A DNA stretch of 64,000 nucleotides from Stappia sp. ES.058 (GCF_900105595.1 NZ_LT629784.1:4259001-4323000), one strand, 5' to 3'; shown: positions 49,640-60,211, counted from the stretch's first letter. The notes: generated by a model not told the origin, from the sequence alone. Numbers and translations are program-made.

Positions 49640-50103
49640 CACGGACGCAATTGAGGGTTTGGAAGGCCGGGTCCGTCCCGGCCTTTTTCTTGGCGCCGGC
49701 GTGACCGGTGTCCCGCGGTCTTCACATCCCTTGTCTTTGTAACGCAGGGTAAGGGGCTGCGATCATTGATGGCTTTGGTCGCCAAACATGCGTTTTACCG
49801 GATCGTTTAACTGATTTTATCCCCGGGCTTACAAGAGCGCGCTGTGTTTTCCATGATAATTCGTCTATAAAGCTTACCGTGGCAGGGTATGATTTTGGGG
49901 GGTGAACCTATTCCAAGCAATGGATTGGTTTTCTCTGTGACGCGGAACGCATGGGGGCAACATGCGCCGCAAGGGCAGGGGGCACGGCGCGTTGCGCTCC
50001 ATGCGCCCGCACGCGCAACACCTGCTGTTGCGTGGCCGTCCGCCATTGCCGTTTTGTCCCCCCTCCCTGGCGCCTCGCCCGGAGCGGATGAGGAGATTTT
50101 GCT
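49640..50103 (+). promoter_or_regulatory. 464-nt gap between the cytochrome c and CHASE-GGDEF genes
   Basis: The gap begins with the cytochrome terminator. The remainder includes a moderately AT-rich stretch (about 49730-49915), where the cyclase promoter should lie; TATAAA at 49866-49871 has no good -35 partner. GAGGAG near 50090 is the ribosome site of the cyclase gene. Open frames here lack coding character. Confidence 0.45.
49663..49688 (+). terminator. Intrinsic terminator after the cytochrome c gene
   Basis: AAGGCCGGG pairs perfectly with CCCGGCCTT around a 5-nt loop, followed by TTTTTCTT. Confidence 0.85.
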
Positions 50104-51483
50104 GTGACCCGGGATATCGAGATCCCTCACAGCCGGATCCGGGATCGCCTGATCGTGATCGGCGTGGTCGTGGTTGTCGCCGTTCTCGGGCTGACCCTTA
50201 CCCGCTATGTCGCCGACCTCTTGCAGCAGCGGGCGGGAGAGCAGCAGAAATCCGAAACCCTGGCCCGGCTCTCGGGAGTCCGCGCCCGTCTTGAAGGCGA
50301 GGTCAGCGCGACGATCTACATCACCCAGGGGCTTGTCAGCTATGCCGCGATCAACCAGGGCGTGACCCAAAAAGAGTTCGATCGCTTCGCTCGCGAGATG
50401 GCCACTTCCGACCGTGCCATCATCGCGGTGGCGCTCGCTCCCGACAACGTCGTTCGCTATATCCATCCCCTCGCCGGAAACGAACGCGTGATCGGGCTGG
50501 ATTACGCCAAGAACGAAGCCCAGTGGCCGGTTGTCAAGCGGGTCATGGAAGAGCGGCGAACGGTCGTCGCCGGACCGGTGGATCTTGTCCAGGGGGGGCG
50601 TGGATTGATCGCCCGTTCTCCAATCCTGTTGCCGGGGGCGGATGGAGAGACGGGCCGGGATCGCCACTACTGGGGTGTCGCTTCAGTGGTTGTGGACACC
50701 GACACGCTGTTCGATCAGGCCGGCATCAGGCGCGAGGCAGGCGGCTACAGCTTCGCGTTGCGCGGCGTCGACGGGCTCGGCGCCGCCGGCGACATGATCA
50801 TGGGCGATCCAGCGCTTTTCGAGGACGCAGCAGTCACGCTCCCGGTCAATCTTCCGAACGGGCAATGGCAACTTGCCGGGCGCCCGGTCGACGGGTGGGT
50901 GCATGCGTCGTCGGAAAGCCGGTTTGCCAAATTGGCGGGGGCCGGGACCACCGTGATCTTTGCGATTCTGTCCGCGCTTCTTGTGCATGCGCAACAGCGC
51001 GCCCGGGCCATGGCGCTGCATGATGATCTGACGGGATTGCCGAACCGCAGGCTGCTGGTCGACCGAATGGAACAGCTTGCCGCGTTGAGCGAGCGCACGG
51101 GCATCGGATTTCAGGTGTTTTTCATCGATCTGAACGGCTTCAAGCCGATCAACGATACATTCGGGCACGCCGTGGGCGATATGGTGCTGCGGTCGATCGG
51201 CGACCGGCTGCGCGAGGAAACCCGGGATTCCGACACGATCGCGCGCATTGGCGGCGACGAGTTCGTGGTTGTCGTGCCGGGACTGATCCTGCAGCGCAGC
51301 AGCGCCAACATCGCCGACCGTCTCCGGCAGAGTTTCGAAGAACCGGTGCGGGTGGGCGAACACGTGATTGCCATACAGGTGAGCGTCGGCTGGGCGACCT
51401 ATCCGGAGGATGCGACGAATATCTCGGAAATCCTCGCACTCGCCGATCAGCGCATGTACCGCGACAAGGAGACAGCGGCATGA
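50104..51483 (+). CDS. CHASE-domain diguanylate cyclase
   Basis: A 459-residue inner-membrane protein. One helix (about 17-40), a periplasmic CHASE sensor (ATIYITQGLVSYAAINQGVT through the WGVASVVVDTDTLF region), a second helix (about 278-298), and a GGDEF domain with intact GGDEF (ARIGGDEFVVVV). An RDSD inhibitory site lies five residues before it, so it is a feedback-inhibited cyclic-di-GMP synthase by sequence. The start is GTG with GAGGAG upstream. It is the second c-di-GMP enzyme in the window, after the LuxP partner. Confidence 0.93.
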   Translation: MTRDIEIPHSRIRDRLIVIGVVVVVAVLGLTLTRYVADLLQQRAGEQQKSETLARLSGVRARLEGEVSATIYITQGLVSYAAINQGVTQKEFDRFAREMATSDRAIIAVALAPDNVVRYIHPLAGNERVIGLDYAKNEAQWPVVKRVMEERRTVVAGPVDLVQGGRGLIARSPILLPGADGETGRDRHYWGVASVVVDTDTLFDQAGIRREAGGYSFALRGVDGLGAAGDMIMGDPALFEDAAVTLPVNLPNGQWQLAGRPVDGWVHASSESRFAKLAGAGTTVIFAILSALLVHAQQRARAMALHDDLTGLPNRRLLVDRMEQLAALSERTGIGFQVFFIDLNGFKPINDTFGHAVGDMVLRSIGDRLREETRDSDTIARIGGDEFVVVVPGLILQRSSANIADRLRQSFEEPVRVGEHVIAIQVSVGWATYPEDATNISEILALADQRMYRDKETAA

Positions 51484-51662
51484 GCCGGTTTGTGCGCCCT
51501 TCGCCGTGGCCTGCCCCGATTAAACTTTGGTCATGAAGCGTTTCGCCGCTGTCGGGATGGCACTCGGTTCCCTAATATAGTCATCAAGAACGTCAAATGG
51601 TCGCGTGCCGGTTCTTCGTTTCGACGGAGGCGGCGCGCCAGCAAAGGGACAGTGCAATCATC

Positions 51663-53555
51663 ATGCAGAAGCCTTTCTTGCGACAGATCCTGCCCGCGAC
51701 GATGCTTCCGCTTGTTCTGGGCCTCCTGGTCTGTGCGCTCGCGACACTGGGTCCGGGGCGCGCGCTGGCGCAGGACGGCCCGCAGTGGAGACATGCCGGC
51801 GCCCTGACCGGCGAGCCCGCGTATCCGGAAGGCTTCACGCATTTCGACTATGTCAATCCGGATGCGCCCAAGACCGGAACCGTGCGCCTGTCCGACCCTT
51901 CCGGCTTCGATACGCTCAATCCTGTCCTGTCGCGGGGCAATCCTGCGCCCGGCCTCGGGCTGATGTATGATTCGCTGCTGGAACCCGCGCTCGACGAGAT
52001 GGATATCAACGCGGAATACGGTCTGATCGCCGAAGCGTTCCGCTATCCCGAAGACTATGCCTGGGTCGAATATCGGCTGAACCCGGAAGCGCGCTGGCAC
52101 GACGGCACGCCGATTTCCGTCGAGGATCTGGTCTGGACCTTCAACAAGCTGACCGAGGTGAACCCCAGCCAGGCCTTTTACTATCGCCATGTGGTCGAGG
52201 CGCAAGCCGTCGGCGAGCGCACCGTGCGTTTCACCTTCGATGCGCCAGGCAACCGCGAGTTGCCCAAGATCGTCGGCCAGATGATCATCCTGCCCAAACA
52301 CTGGTGGACGGATACGGGAGCGAACGGCGAGCCACGCGACATCGCATCGACCACGCTCGAGCTTCCGCTCGGCTCCGGCCCCTACCGCCTCAAGGCCATC
52401 GAGCCCGGCCGTTTCGTCGTCTACGAGCGGGTGAAGGACTATTGGGCCAAGGATCATCCCACGCGCATCGGCACCAACAATTTCGACGAGGTGCGCTACG
52501 ACAGCTACCGGGACCAGACGGTGTTGCTGCAGGCGTTCAAGGCCGACCAGTATGATTTCCGCATGGAAAACAGCGCCAAGAACTGGGCGACCGGATACGA
52601 CTTTCCGGCGGTGAAGGACGGGCGCGTGGTACTGGAGACATTCCCGGACAAGGCACGCGGCATCATGCAGGCCTTCGTCATGAACCTCAGGCGCGAGCCG
52701 TTCGACGATCTGCGTGTTCGCCAGGCGCTCAATCTCGTGTTCGATTTCGAGACCGCCAACAAGACGGTCTTCTTCGACCAGTACAAGCGGATCCCTTCCT
52801 TCTTCGCCGGCACGGAGCTGGCCTCCAGCGGATTGCCGGAAGGACAGGAACTGGAAATCCTGGAAAGCGTGCGCGACCTGGTGCCCGAGCGGGTCTTTAC
52901 CGAGCCCTATGAAAACGCGGTGAATGGCGACCCCGCGCGGCTGCGAGACAACATGCGCCAGGCCGTCGCGCTCCTGAAGAACGCCGGCTACGAGCTGCGC
53001 GGACGACAGATGGTCAATGTGGCTACGGGGGAGCCGTTCGAGGTCGAATTCGTCGACAACGACCCCAATTCGGAACGCTATGTCCTGCCCTATGCCCGCA
53101 ATCTGGAACGCATCGGCATCAAGATGACCTTGCGGGTCGTCGATACCCCGCAATACGTCAACCGGATCCGCGAGCGCGATTTCGACATGACCACGCTCGG
53201 TTGGGCCCAGTCGCTGTCGCCCGGCAACGAGCAGCGCGACTTCTGGGGGAGCGAGGCCGCCGACCGGCCGCAGTCGCGCAATTACGCCGGCATCAAGGAT
53301 CCGGGCGTGGATGCTTTGATCGAAAAGGTTATCTTCGCCGCCGACCGCGACGAACTGGTGGCGGCGACGCGGGCGCTCGACCGGGTGCTGATGGCGCATT
53401 CCTACGTGGTGCCGCAGTGGTACATCGACGTCGACCGCACCGCGCGCTGGAACCGCTTCTCGCATCCCGAGACCCTGCCCGAGTACAGCCACGGGTTTCC
53501 GTCGATCTGGTGGTGGGACGCCGAGAAGGCCGCAAAGGCCGGGAGGCAGGGATGA
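51663..53555 (+). CDS. YejA-like oligopeptide ABC transporter binding protein 1 (Sec signal)
   Basis: A 630-residue periplasmic binding protein of the SBP_bac_5 family. A Sec signal peptide (hydrophobic LPLVLGLLVCALATLG, then ALAQDG) precedes the domain. HFDYVNPDAPKTGTVRLSDP and WHDGTPISVEDLVWTF are YejA-type signatures. In E. coli YejA binds peptides, including microcin C. The start ATG gives the correct signal peptide; the open frame extends further up without coding character. Its stop overlaps the second binding protein (ATGA). Confidence 0.92.
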   Translation: MQKPFLRQILPATMLPLVLGLLVCALATLGPGRALAQDGPQWRHAGALTGEPAYPEGFTHFDYVNPDAPKTGTVRLSDPSGFDTLNPVLSRGNPAPGLGLMYDSLLEPALDEMDINAEYGLIAEAFRYPEDYAWVEYRLNPEARWHDGTPISVEDLVWTFNKLTEVNPSQAFYYRHVVEAQAVGERTVRFTFDAPGNRELPKIVGQMIILPKHWWTDTGANGEPRDIASTTLELPLGSGPYRLKAIEPGRFVVYERVKDYWAKDHPTRIGTNNFDEVRYDSYRDQTVLLQAFKADQYDFRMENSAKNWATGYDFPAVKDGRVVLETFPDKARGIMQAFVMNLRREPFDDLRVRQALNLVFDFETANKTVFFDQYKRIPSFFAGTELASSGLPEGQELEILESVRDLVPERVFTEPYENAVNGDPARLRDNMRQAVALLKNAGYELRGRQMVNVATGEPFEVEFVDNDPNSERYVLPYARNLERIGIKMTLRVVDTPQYVNRIRERDFDMTTLGWAQSLSPGNEQRDFWGSEAADRPQSRNYAGIKDPGVDALIEKVIFAADRDELVAATRALDRVLMAHSYVVPQWYIDVDRTARWNRFSHPETLPEYSHGFPSIWWWDAEKAAKAGRQG

Positions 53556-55438
53556 GCGCCGGCGCCGGTTTCCCATCGACCACGCGCCGCGGGTTGCTTG
53601 TCGGTACCGCCTCCCTTGCCGCGGTCTCGGCGTTTCCCTTCGCCGGCGCCCGCGCGCAGGCGGCGCCCGGCGCGCGCCATGGCCTGTCGGTGTTCGGCGA
53701 CCTGAAGTACGGCCCGAGCTTCCAGAACTTCGACTATGTCGACCCTGCCGCACCTGCGGGTGGGCGCATGGCCTTCACCGCGCCGTCATGGGCGTACAAC
53801 CAGAACCCGCAAACGTTCAACACCTTCAACACCTTCATCCTGACCGGCGATGCGCCGCCGCGCATGGAGCTGTGCTTCGACACGCTGATGGTGCGCGCGC
53901 TGGACGAGCCCGACGCGGTCTACGGGCTCGTCGCCGAAACCGTCGAGGTGTCCGGGGACGGCAATCTTTATGTCTTCGATCTCCGACGGGAGGCGCGGTT
54001 TCACGACGGGTCGCCCCTGACGGCGGAGGATGTGGCTTTCTCGCTGACGACGCTGAAGGACAAGGGCCATCCCGCGATCCGTCAGACGCTGACGGAGATG
54101 GCGGAGGCTCAGGTGCTCACGCCGCATCGCGTGGCGGTCCGTTTCACAGGACGCCAGTCGCGCAAGACGCCGCTTGCCGTGACCGGCATGCCGATCCTGT
54201 CGAAAGCCTATTATTCGCGCTACGACTTCGAGGGCACGACGCTGACCCCGCCGTTGTCGTCGGGTCCCTACAAGGTCGCGCGCCACGAGATCGGCCGCTT
54301 CATTGAGTATCAGCGCGTCGCCGATTGGTGGGCGAAGGATCTTCCCGTCTCGCGCGGGCATTTCAACTTCAAGACCCTGCGGCTCGAGTTCTACCGCAAC
54401 CGCACCGCCGGCTTCGAGGCCTTCAAGAAGGGCACGACCACCTATCGCGAGGAGTTCACCTCCAAGACCTGGGCGACGGAGTACAATTTTCCCGCCGTCG
54501 AGGATGGGCGCGTGCTTCGCGAGGAAATTCCCGACGGCCGCCCCTCGGGCGGACAGGGCTGGTTCCTCAACACCCGCCGGCCGGTCTTTTCCGACGCGCG
54601 GGTACGTCAAGCGCTGGGGCTGGTGTTCGATTTCGAGTGGACCAACAAGTCGCTCTTCTTCGGCGCCTATCAGCGCACGCATTCGTTCTTCCAGAATTCG
54701 CCGATGTTCGCCGAGGGCGAGCCGTCGGCCGAGGAACTGACGCTTCTGGAACCGTTCCGCGACGAACTGCCGGAGGCAGTCTTCGGACCGGCGGTCCTCG
54801 CGCCCGTCTCCGACGGGTCCGGCAATGACCGCACGATGCTGCGCGAGGCGGACCGGCTGTTGCGCGAAGCCGGTTGCCGGCGGGACGGGACGACGCTCCT
54901 GACCCCGGACGGCGCGCCCTTCAGCTTCGAGATCCTGTCCAATTCGCCGACCTTCGAGCGCGTCGTGCTGCCCTATGCCAAGGGCCTCGCGCGGCTCGGA
55001 ATCGAGGCAAGCTTCCGCGTTGTCGATCCGGCGCAGTATCAGTCGCGTGTTAACACCTACGACTTCGACGTTGTGTCGCGCCGGTTTCCGCTCTCCGCGA
55101 CGCTTGGCGAGGAAATTCGCCAGCTCTGGGGGTCGCGCGCGGCCGAGACGCCGGGCACCACAAACCTGTCGGGAATTCGCAGCCCCGCCGTCGATGCGCT
55201 GATCGACGCTGCGCTGTCGGCGCCGTCGCGCGAGCGGATGATCGTTGCCGCGCGCGCGCTCGACCGCGTGCTGCGCGCGGGCTACTACTGGGTGCCGCAT
55301 TGGTACAAGCCGGTGCACACCGTGGCCATGTGGGATCTCTTCGCGCGCCCCGGCGACCCGCCGGCCTATGACTTTCGTCCCGAACTGCACTGGTGGGTCG
55401 ATCCCCAAAAGGCCGAGCGTCTGGGCAAGGGCGGTTGA
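53552..55438 (+). CDS. YejA-like oligopeptide ABC transporter binding protein 2 (Tat signal)
   Basis: A 628-residue paralogue of the preceding gene (NFDYVDPAAPAGGRMAFTAP, FHDGSPLTAEDVAFSL, the same C-terminal WYKPVHTVAMW region). It has a twin-arginine signal (TTRRGLLVG then AVSAFPFAGARAQA), so it is probably exported folded, unlike its Sec-dependent neighbour. The 4-nt overlap shows that both binding proteins are made from one message. Confidence 0.92.
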   Translation: MSAGAGFPSTTRRGLLVGTASLAAVSAFPFAGARAQAAPGARHGLSVFGDLKYGPSFQNFDYVDPAAPAGGRMAFTAPSWAYNQNPQTFNTFNTFILTGDAPPRMELCFDTLMVRALDEPDAVYGLVAETVEVSGDGNLYVFDLRREARFHDGSPLTAEDVAFSLTTLKDKGHPAIRQTLTEMAEAQVLTPHRVAVRFTGRQSRKTPLAVTGMPILSKAYYSRYDFEGTTLTPPLSSGPYKVARHEIGRFIEYQRVADWWAKDLPVSRGHFNFKTLRLEFYRNRTAGFEAFKKGTTTYREEFTSKTWATEYNFPAVEDGRVLREEIPDGRPSGGQGWFLNTRRPVFSDARVRQALGLVFDFEWTNKSLFFGAYQRTHSFFQNSPMFAEGEPSAEELTLLEPFRDELPEAVFGPAVLAPVSDGSGNDRTMLREADRLLREAGCRRDGTTLLTPDGAPFSFEILSNSPTFERVVLPYAKGLARLGIEASFRVVDPAQYQSRVNTYDFDVVSRRFPLSATLGEEIRQLWGSRAAETPGTTNLSGIRSPAVDALIDAALSAPSRERMIVAARALDRVLRAGYYWVPHWYKPVHTVAMWDLFARPGDPPAYDFRPELHWWVDPQKAERLGKGG

Positions 55439-55508
55439 CCGCAGCGCATGAGATGTCACGCTGGCGCGGCTGAGCGCATCGCAATGAGAAACAAGGACAG
55501 CTGACCCG

Positions 55509-56618
55509 ATGGGCGCCTATATCCTGCGGCGGCTTTTGCTGATCGTGCCGACAATCATCGGCATCATGGCGATCAACTTCGTCATCATCCAGTTTGCGCC
55601 GGGCGGGCCCGTGGAACGGGTGATCGCGCAGTTGCAGGGCACCGACGTGTCCGCCACCGCGCGGATATCCGGCGGCGGCAGCGATTTTGCCGGCAGCGGT
55701 GCGGAAGGCTCCGGGAGCGACAGTTCCGCCGGCTCCAAGTATCGCGGCGCACAGGGGCTCGATCCGGAATTCATCAAGGATCTCGAGCGCCAGTTCGGCT
55801 TCGACAAGCCGCCGCTGGAACGCTTTGCCACGATGTTGTGGGACTATGCCCGCTTAGATTTCGGCGAGAGCTATTTTCGCGACATCGCTGTGCTCGATCT
55901 GATCGTCGAAAAAATGCCGGTGTCGATCTCGCTCGGCCTTTGGATGACGCTGATTTCCTATTCGATCTCGATCCCGCTCGGCATTCGCAAGGCGGTAAGC
56001 GACGGCACGCGCTTCGATGTCTGGACCTCGGCGGTGATCGTTGTCGGCTATGCGATCCCCGGCTTTCTCTTCGCCGTGCTGTTGATCGTGCTCTTCGCCG
56101 GCGGGTCGTTCTTCGACTGGTTTCCCTTGCGCGGACTGACATCCGAAAACTGGGATCAGCTCTCCTGGCCGGCGCGCATCGTCGACTATTTCTGGCACCT
56201 GGTGCTGCCGCTGACGGCGATGGTGCTCTCCGCCTTCGCCACGGTGACGCTGCTGACAAAAAACTCCTTCCTCGACGAGATCCGCAAGCAATACGTCCAG
56301 ACCGCACGCGCCAAGGGCCTTTCGGAGCGCGAGGTGCTCTACGGCCATGTGTTCCGCAATGCCATGCTGATCGTCATCGCCGGCTTCCCCGGTGCCTTCA
56401 TCTCGTCCTTCTTCGCCGGGTCGCTCCTGATCGAGACGATTTTCTCGCTCGACGGTCTGGGGCTCCTGGGCTTCGAGGCGGTGATCAACCGCGACTACGC
56501 GGTGGTCTTTGCGACGCTTTTCATCTTCTCGCTGATGGGCCTTTTGGTGAACCTGATTTCCGACCTGACCTATACCTGGATCGATCCGCGCATCGATTTC
56601 GAGAGCCGGGAGGTCTGA
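55509..56618 (+). CDS. YejB-like peptide ABC transporter permease
   Basis: A 369-residue permease (DppB/OppB type). [20 protein letters not shown] at the N terminus is diagnostic, about six helices follow, and the EAA-like loop is [21 protein letters not shown] Gly/Ser-rich loop (residues about 55-80) lies in the periplasmic segment after helix 1, as in YejB homologues. It begins 70 nt after the second binding protein and ends 4 nt before the next permease gene. Confidence 0.94.
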   Translation: MGAYILRRLLLIVPTIIGIMAINFVIIQFAPGGPVERVIAQLQGTDVSATARISGGGSDFAGSGAEGSGSDSSAGSKYRGAQGLDPEFIKDLERQFGFDKPPLERFATMLWDYARLDFGESYFRDIAVLDLIVEKMPVSISLGLWMTLISYSISIPLGIRKAVSDGTRFDVWTSAVIVVGYAIPGFLFAVLLIVLFAGGSFFDWFPLRGLTSENWDQLSWPARIVDYFWHLVLPLTAMVLSAFATVTLLTKNSFLDEIRKQYVQTARAKGLSEREVLYGHVFRNAMLIVIAGFPGAFISSFFAGSLLIETIFSLDGLGLLGFEAVINRDYAVVFATLFIFSLMGLLVNLISDLTYTWIDPRIDFESREV

Positions 56619-56622
56619 GGCA

Positions 56623-57783
56623 ATGGATCAGCGTTCCACGCAGCAGTCGCCGGCCGCCGGCAAGGCCGACACCATCGGCCGTCCGTCGGGCTTCCTTTCG
56701 CCGATCAACAAGCGGCGGCTGAAGAATTTCAAGGCCAACCGCCGGGGCTACTGGTCGCTCTGGATCTTCCTGGTGCTCTTCGGCCTGTCGCTGATCGCCG
56801 AGTTCCTCGTCAACGACCGGCCGATCGTCGTTGTCTACAAGGGCGAGGTGCTGGCGCCGGTCTTCGTGGATTATCCGGAGGAGAAGTTCGGCGGATTTCT
56901 GGCGATCACCGATTACCGCGATCCCTTCATCCAGGAAGAGATCAACGCCAATGGCTGGATGGCGTGGCCGCTGATCCGCTATTCCTATCGCACCGTGAAC
57001 AACGAGATCCCGGTGCCCGCACCCGCACCGCCCTCCTGGATGCTGGACAAGGAAGAGCGTTGCAGCCGCTACCCGCTGGGTGCAGAGGATCCCAATTGCG
57101 TGATCGGCAACTGGAACTGGTTCGGCACCGACGACCAGGGGCGCGACGTGGTGGCGCGGCTCGTGTACGGCTTCCGCATTTCGGTTCTGTTCGGGCTTGC
57201 GCTGACGCTCGCCTCCTCGGTGATCGGCGTTGCCGCGGGGGCTGTTCAGGGCTTTTACGGCGGCTGGCTCGATCTCCTGTTCCAGCGTTTCATTGAGGTC
57301 TGGACGGCGATCCCGACGCTCTATCTCATCCTGATCGTGTCGTCGGTGCTGATCCCCGGGTTCTGGACGCTCTTTACAATCCTTCTCGCCTTCTCCTGGG
57401 TGGCGCTCGTCGGTGTGGTGCGGGCGGAGTTCCTGCGCGCGCGCAACTTCGAATATGTGACGGCGGCCAGGGCGCTCGGCGTCGGCAACGCCAAGATCAT
57501 GTGGCGCCATCTCCTGCCCAACGCCATGGTCGCGACGCTGACCTTCATGCCCTTCATCCTGAACGGCTCGATCTCGACGCTGACCGCGCTCGATTTCCTC
57601 GGTTTCGGCCTGCCGCCGGGGTCGGCGTCGCTCGGCGAGCTTCTGGCGCAGGGCAAGAACAACCTGCAGGCGCCCTGGCTCGGCATCACCGGCTTCATCG
57701 TGATCTCGCTGATGCTCAGCCTTCTGATCTTCATCGGCGAGGCCGTGCGCGACGCCTTCGACCCCCGCAAGAGCTTTGCGTGA
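56623..57783 (+). CDS. YejE-like peptide ABC transporter permease
   Basis: A 386-residue permease of the DppC/OppC type. An N-terminal basic segment (INKRRLKNFKANRRGYWS) and helix precede a long periplasmic loop with GTDDQGRDVVARLVYGFRIS, about five further helices, and the EAA loop YVTAARALGVGNAKIMWRHL. It would pair with the YejB-like protein. In a normal yej operon the ATPase gene follows at once; here a toxin-antitoxin pair intervenes. Confidence 0.94.
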   Translation: MDQRSTQQSPAAGKADTIGRPSGFLSPINKRRLKNFKANRRGYWSLWIFLVLFGLSLIAEFLVNDRPIVVVYKGEVLAPVFVDYPEEKFGGFLAITDYRDPFIQEEINANGWMAWPLIRYSYRTVNNEIPVPAPAPPSWMLDKEERCSRYPLGAEDPNCVIGNWNWFGTDDQGRDVVARLVYGFRISVLFGLALTLASSVIGVAAGAVQGFYGGWLDLLFQRFIEVWTAIPTLYLILIVSSVLIPGFWTLFTILLAFSWVALVGVVRAEFLRARNFEYVTAARALGVGNAKIMWRHLLPNAMVATLTFMPFILNGSISTLTALDFLGFGLPPGSASLGELLAQGKNNLQAPWLGITGFIVISLMLSLLIFIGEAVRDAFDPRKSFA

Positions 57784-57839
57784 GGAGCTATTCTTTTCGT
57801 GATAGACTGAGACGCGCTACCGGTTCAAAGGATCTGTGC

Positions 57840-58076
57840 ATGAACAAGATCGTCAAACGGCATTATCCGGTTGCCAAGCTTCCCGAAGAGCTTCGCAAGG
57901 GCTTGCCGGACGAAGCGCTCGTCTCGGTCACCGTGGAGACCGAAACGCCCAAGCGGGGGCCGAAATCGGAGGTTCTTCTGGAACTGGAGCGGGTTCGCAA
58001 GACCCTGCCCGAATTCGTGACGATTGAGGATGCGGTTGACAGGATTCGCAGTCTTCGCAGCGAATGGGACGATTGA
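57840..58076 (+). CDS. Putative antitoxin of a PIN toxin-antitoxin pair
   Basis: A 78-residue acidic/basic protein with no recognised DNA-binding motif (MNKIVKRHYPVAKLPEEL then EVLLELERVRKTLPEFVTIE). AAAGGAT lies 6 nt before the ATG. Assignment rests on position: it is directly followed, 3 nt after its stop, by a PIN-domain gene. It lies inside the peptide transporter operon. Confidence 0.6.
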   Translation: MNKIVKRHYPVAKLPEELRKGLPDEALVSVTVETETPKRGPKSEVLLELERVRKTLPEFVTIEDAVDRIRSLRSEWDD

Positions 58077-58079
58077 GGG

Positions 58080-58583
58080 TTGATCTCCGGCAGGGTCTAT
58101 CTTGATGCGAATGTATTCATCGTGCTGGCCGAGGGACAACTGGATGCGCGCCGCGCGCCGCTAACGCATTTCGTGGCAGGCTGCGCAAGTGTTGATCAGC
58201 TCCGCCCTTGCACCTGTGAAATCACTCTGGCGGAACTTCTGGTCCGACCGTTTCGGGATGGCAACGACAGATTGGTCAATATGTATTCAGACTGGATTTC
58301 CTCGCAAAGCAGTTGGCTTGATGTCGGTCCAGTGTCGCGAGAGGCGCTTTACGATGCGGCGCTGCTTCGGCAACTCCACCCCTCTTTGAAGCTCCCAGAT
58401 GCAATACACCTTTCCGCGGCGCTCGGATTCGAGTGCCGGTATTTTCTTACATTCGACAGTCGCCTGCCGTCGAACGTCTCTCTGGCCGCGTCCCGTCACA
58501 GGCGGGGCGGAAAACCGGTTGAACTCAAGGTCGAAGCACCAACCCAATCCGTGGTCGATTTTCTTTTGGATACACCGCAATGA
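58080..58583 (+). CDS. PIN-domain ribonuclease toxin (VapC-like)
   Basis: A 167-residue protein starting at TTG. PIN acidic residues are visible in VYLDANVFI, CEITLAELL, LKLPDAIHLSAAL and FLTFDSRL, so the nuclease site looks intact. Codon use is visibly more AT-rich at third positions than in the transporter genes, a sign of acquisition. Its stop overlaps the start of the transporter ATPase (ATGA), so the insertion has become translationally coupled to the operon. Confidence 0.82.
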   Translation: MISGRVYLDANVFIVLAEGQLDARRAPLTHFVAGCASVDQLRPCTCEITLAELLVRPFRDGNDRLVNMYSDWISSQSSWLDVGPVSREALYDAALLRQLHPSLKLPDAIHLSAALGFECRYFLTFDSRLPSNVSLAASRHRRGGKPVELKVEAPTQSVVDFLLDTPQ

Positions 58584-60211
58584 CCGGCAAGCCACTCCTC
58601 TCCGTGCGCGACCTCTCCGTCGCCTTTACCCAGAACGGCGCGACGAACCTCGCCGTCGACCGGATCTCCTTCGACATCGACAAGGGGGAGACCGTGGCGC
58701 TTGTCGGCGAAAGCGGGTCGGGGAAATCCGTCTCCGCGCTGTCCACCGTGCGGCTCTTGCCCTATCCGGCGGCTTCCCATCCGACCGGCGAGGTGCTGTT
58801 CAACGGCGAGGATGTGCTCAAGGCCGACGACGCGGCACTCAGGCGCATTCGCGGCAACGAGATCTCGATGATCTTCCAGGAGCCGATGACCTCGCTCAAT
58901 CCGCTCCATACGGTGGAAAAGCAGATCGCGGAGGTCTTGAAGATCCACCGTGGCATGGGCGATCAGGCGGCGCGCTCGCGCGTGGTCGATCTCTTGCGCC
59001 AGGTCGGCATTCCCGATCCGAGATCTCGGCTGGACAGCTATCCGCACCAGTTGTCCGGCGGGCAGCGTCAGCGCGTGATGATCGCGATGGCGCTGGCCAA
59101 TGAGCCGGACCTTCTGATCGCCGACGAGCCGACGACCGCGCTCGACGTCACGGTTCAGGCGCAGATCCTCCAGCTCCTGAAGGACATCCAGCGCGACACC
59201 GGCATGGCGATGCTGTTCATCACCCACGATCTCGGCATCGTGCGCAAGGTCGCCGACCGGGTCTGCGTGATGACCGCTGGCGAGATCGTCGAAAGCGGCC
59301 CGGTCGAGCGGATCTTCACCGCGCCCGAACACGCCTACACGCAGCATTTGCTCGCCGCCGAACCCAAGGGCGATCCCCCGGTGACCGACGACCGCAAACC
59401 CGTCGTCGTTGCGGCGGAAAACGTCAAGGTCTGGTTTCCGGTCAGGCGCGGCTTTCTGCGCAGGACCGTCGATCACATCAAGGCGGTCGACGGCATCGAC
59501 GTCACGGTGCGCGAGGGACAGACGCTCGGTATCGTCGGCGAAAGCGGCTCGGGCAAGACGACGCTCGGGCTGGCGCTGATGCGCATGATTTCCTCCACCG
59601 GCAAGATCCGCTTTGGCACGCGTGATATCGAGGGACTGAACTCCAAGGAGATGCGCCCGCTCAGGCGCGACATGCAGGTGGTATTTCAGGACCCCTTCGG
59701 TTCCCTCAGCCCGCGCATGTCGGTCGCCGATATCGTCGGCGAGGGGCTTGAGGTGCATTTTCCCTCGATTTCCGCCGATCAGCGCGACGCCAAGGTCGCG
59801 GCGGCGCTGGTGGAGGTCGGCCTCGACGCCAACACGCGGTTTCGCTATCCGCACGAGTTTTCCGGAGGTCAGCGCCAGCGCATTTCGATTGCCCGCGCCA
59901 TGGTGCTGGAGCCGAAATTCGTCATGCTCGACGAACCGACCTCCGCGCTCGACATGAGCGTCCAGGCGCAGGTCGTCGACCTTCTGCGCGACCTGCAACG
60001 CCGGCACAATCTGGCGTATCTTTTCATCTCACACGATCTGAAAGTCGTTCGCGCGCTTGCCAACGAGGTGGTCGTCATGCGCGCCGGCAAGGTGGTCGAG
60101 GCCGGGCCGGCTGCCGACATCTTCGATGCGCCGGAGACCGATTACACCAAGGCGCTGATGGCCGCCGCCTTCCGTCTGGAAACGGTCGGCGCGGGGATCG
60201 TCAGCGAGTAG
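58580..60211 (+). CDS. YejF-like tandem ABC ATPase for peptide uptake
   Basis: A 543-residue protein with two ABC domains. Walker A motifs are [11 protein letters not shown] and [11 protein letters not shown], signatures are LSGGQRQRV and FSGGQRQRI, and Walker B motifs are [12 protein letters not shown] and [12 protein letters not shown]. Both sites look competent. It would energise the permeases encoded upstream. Its ATG overlaps the PIN toxin stop by 4 nt. Confidence 0.95.
   Translation: MTGKPLLSVRDLSVAFTQNGATNLAVDRISFDIDKGETVALVGESGSGKSVSALSTVRLLPYPAASHPTGEVLFNGEDVLKADDAALRRIRGNEISMIFQEPMTSLNPLHTVEKQIAEVLKIHRGMGDQAARSRVVDLLRQVGIPDPRSRLDSYPHQLSGGQRQRVMIAMALANEPDLLIADEPTTALDVTVQAQILQLLKDIQRDTGMAMLFITHDLGIVRKVADRVCVMTAGEIVESGPVERIFTAPEHAYTQHLLAAEPKGDPPVTDDRKPVVVAAENVKVWFPVRRGFLRRTVDHIKAVDGIDVTVREGQTLGIVGESGSGKTTLGLALMRMISSTGKIRFGTRDIEGLNSKEMRPLRRDMQVVFQDPFGSLSPRMSVADIVGEGLEVHFPSISADQRDAKVAAALVEVGLDANTRFRYPHEFSGGQRQRISIARAMVLEPKFVMLDEPTSALDMSVQAQVVDLLRDLQRRHNLAYLFISHDLKVVRALANEVVVMRAGKVVEAGPAADIFDAPETDYTKALMAAAFRLETVGAGIVSE

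Noticed and set aside
49807..50667. A 286-codon minus-strand frame near the CHASE-GGDEF gene
   Set aside because: It overlaps the well-supported GTG-initiated cyclase and has no motif.
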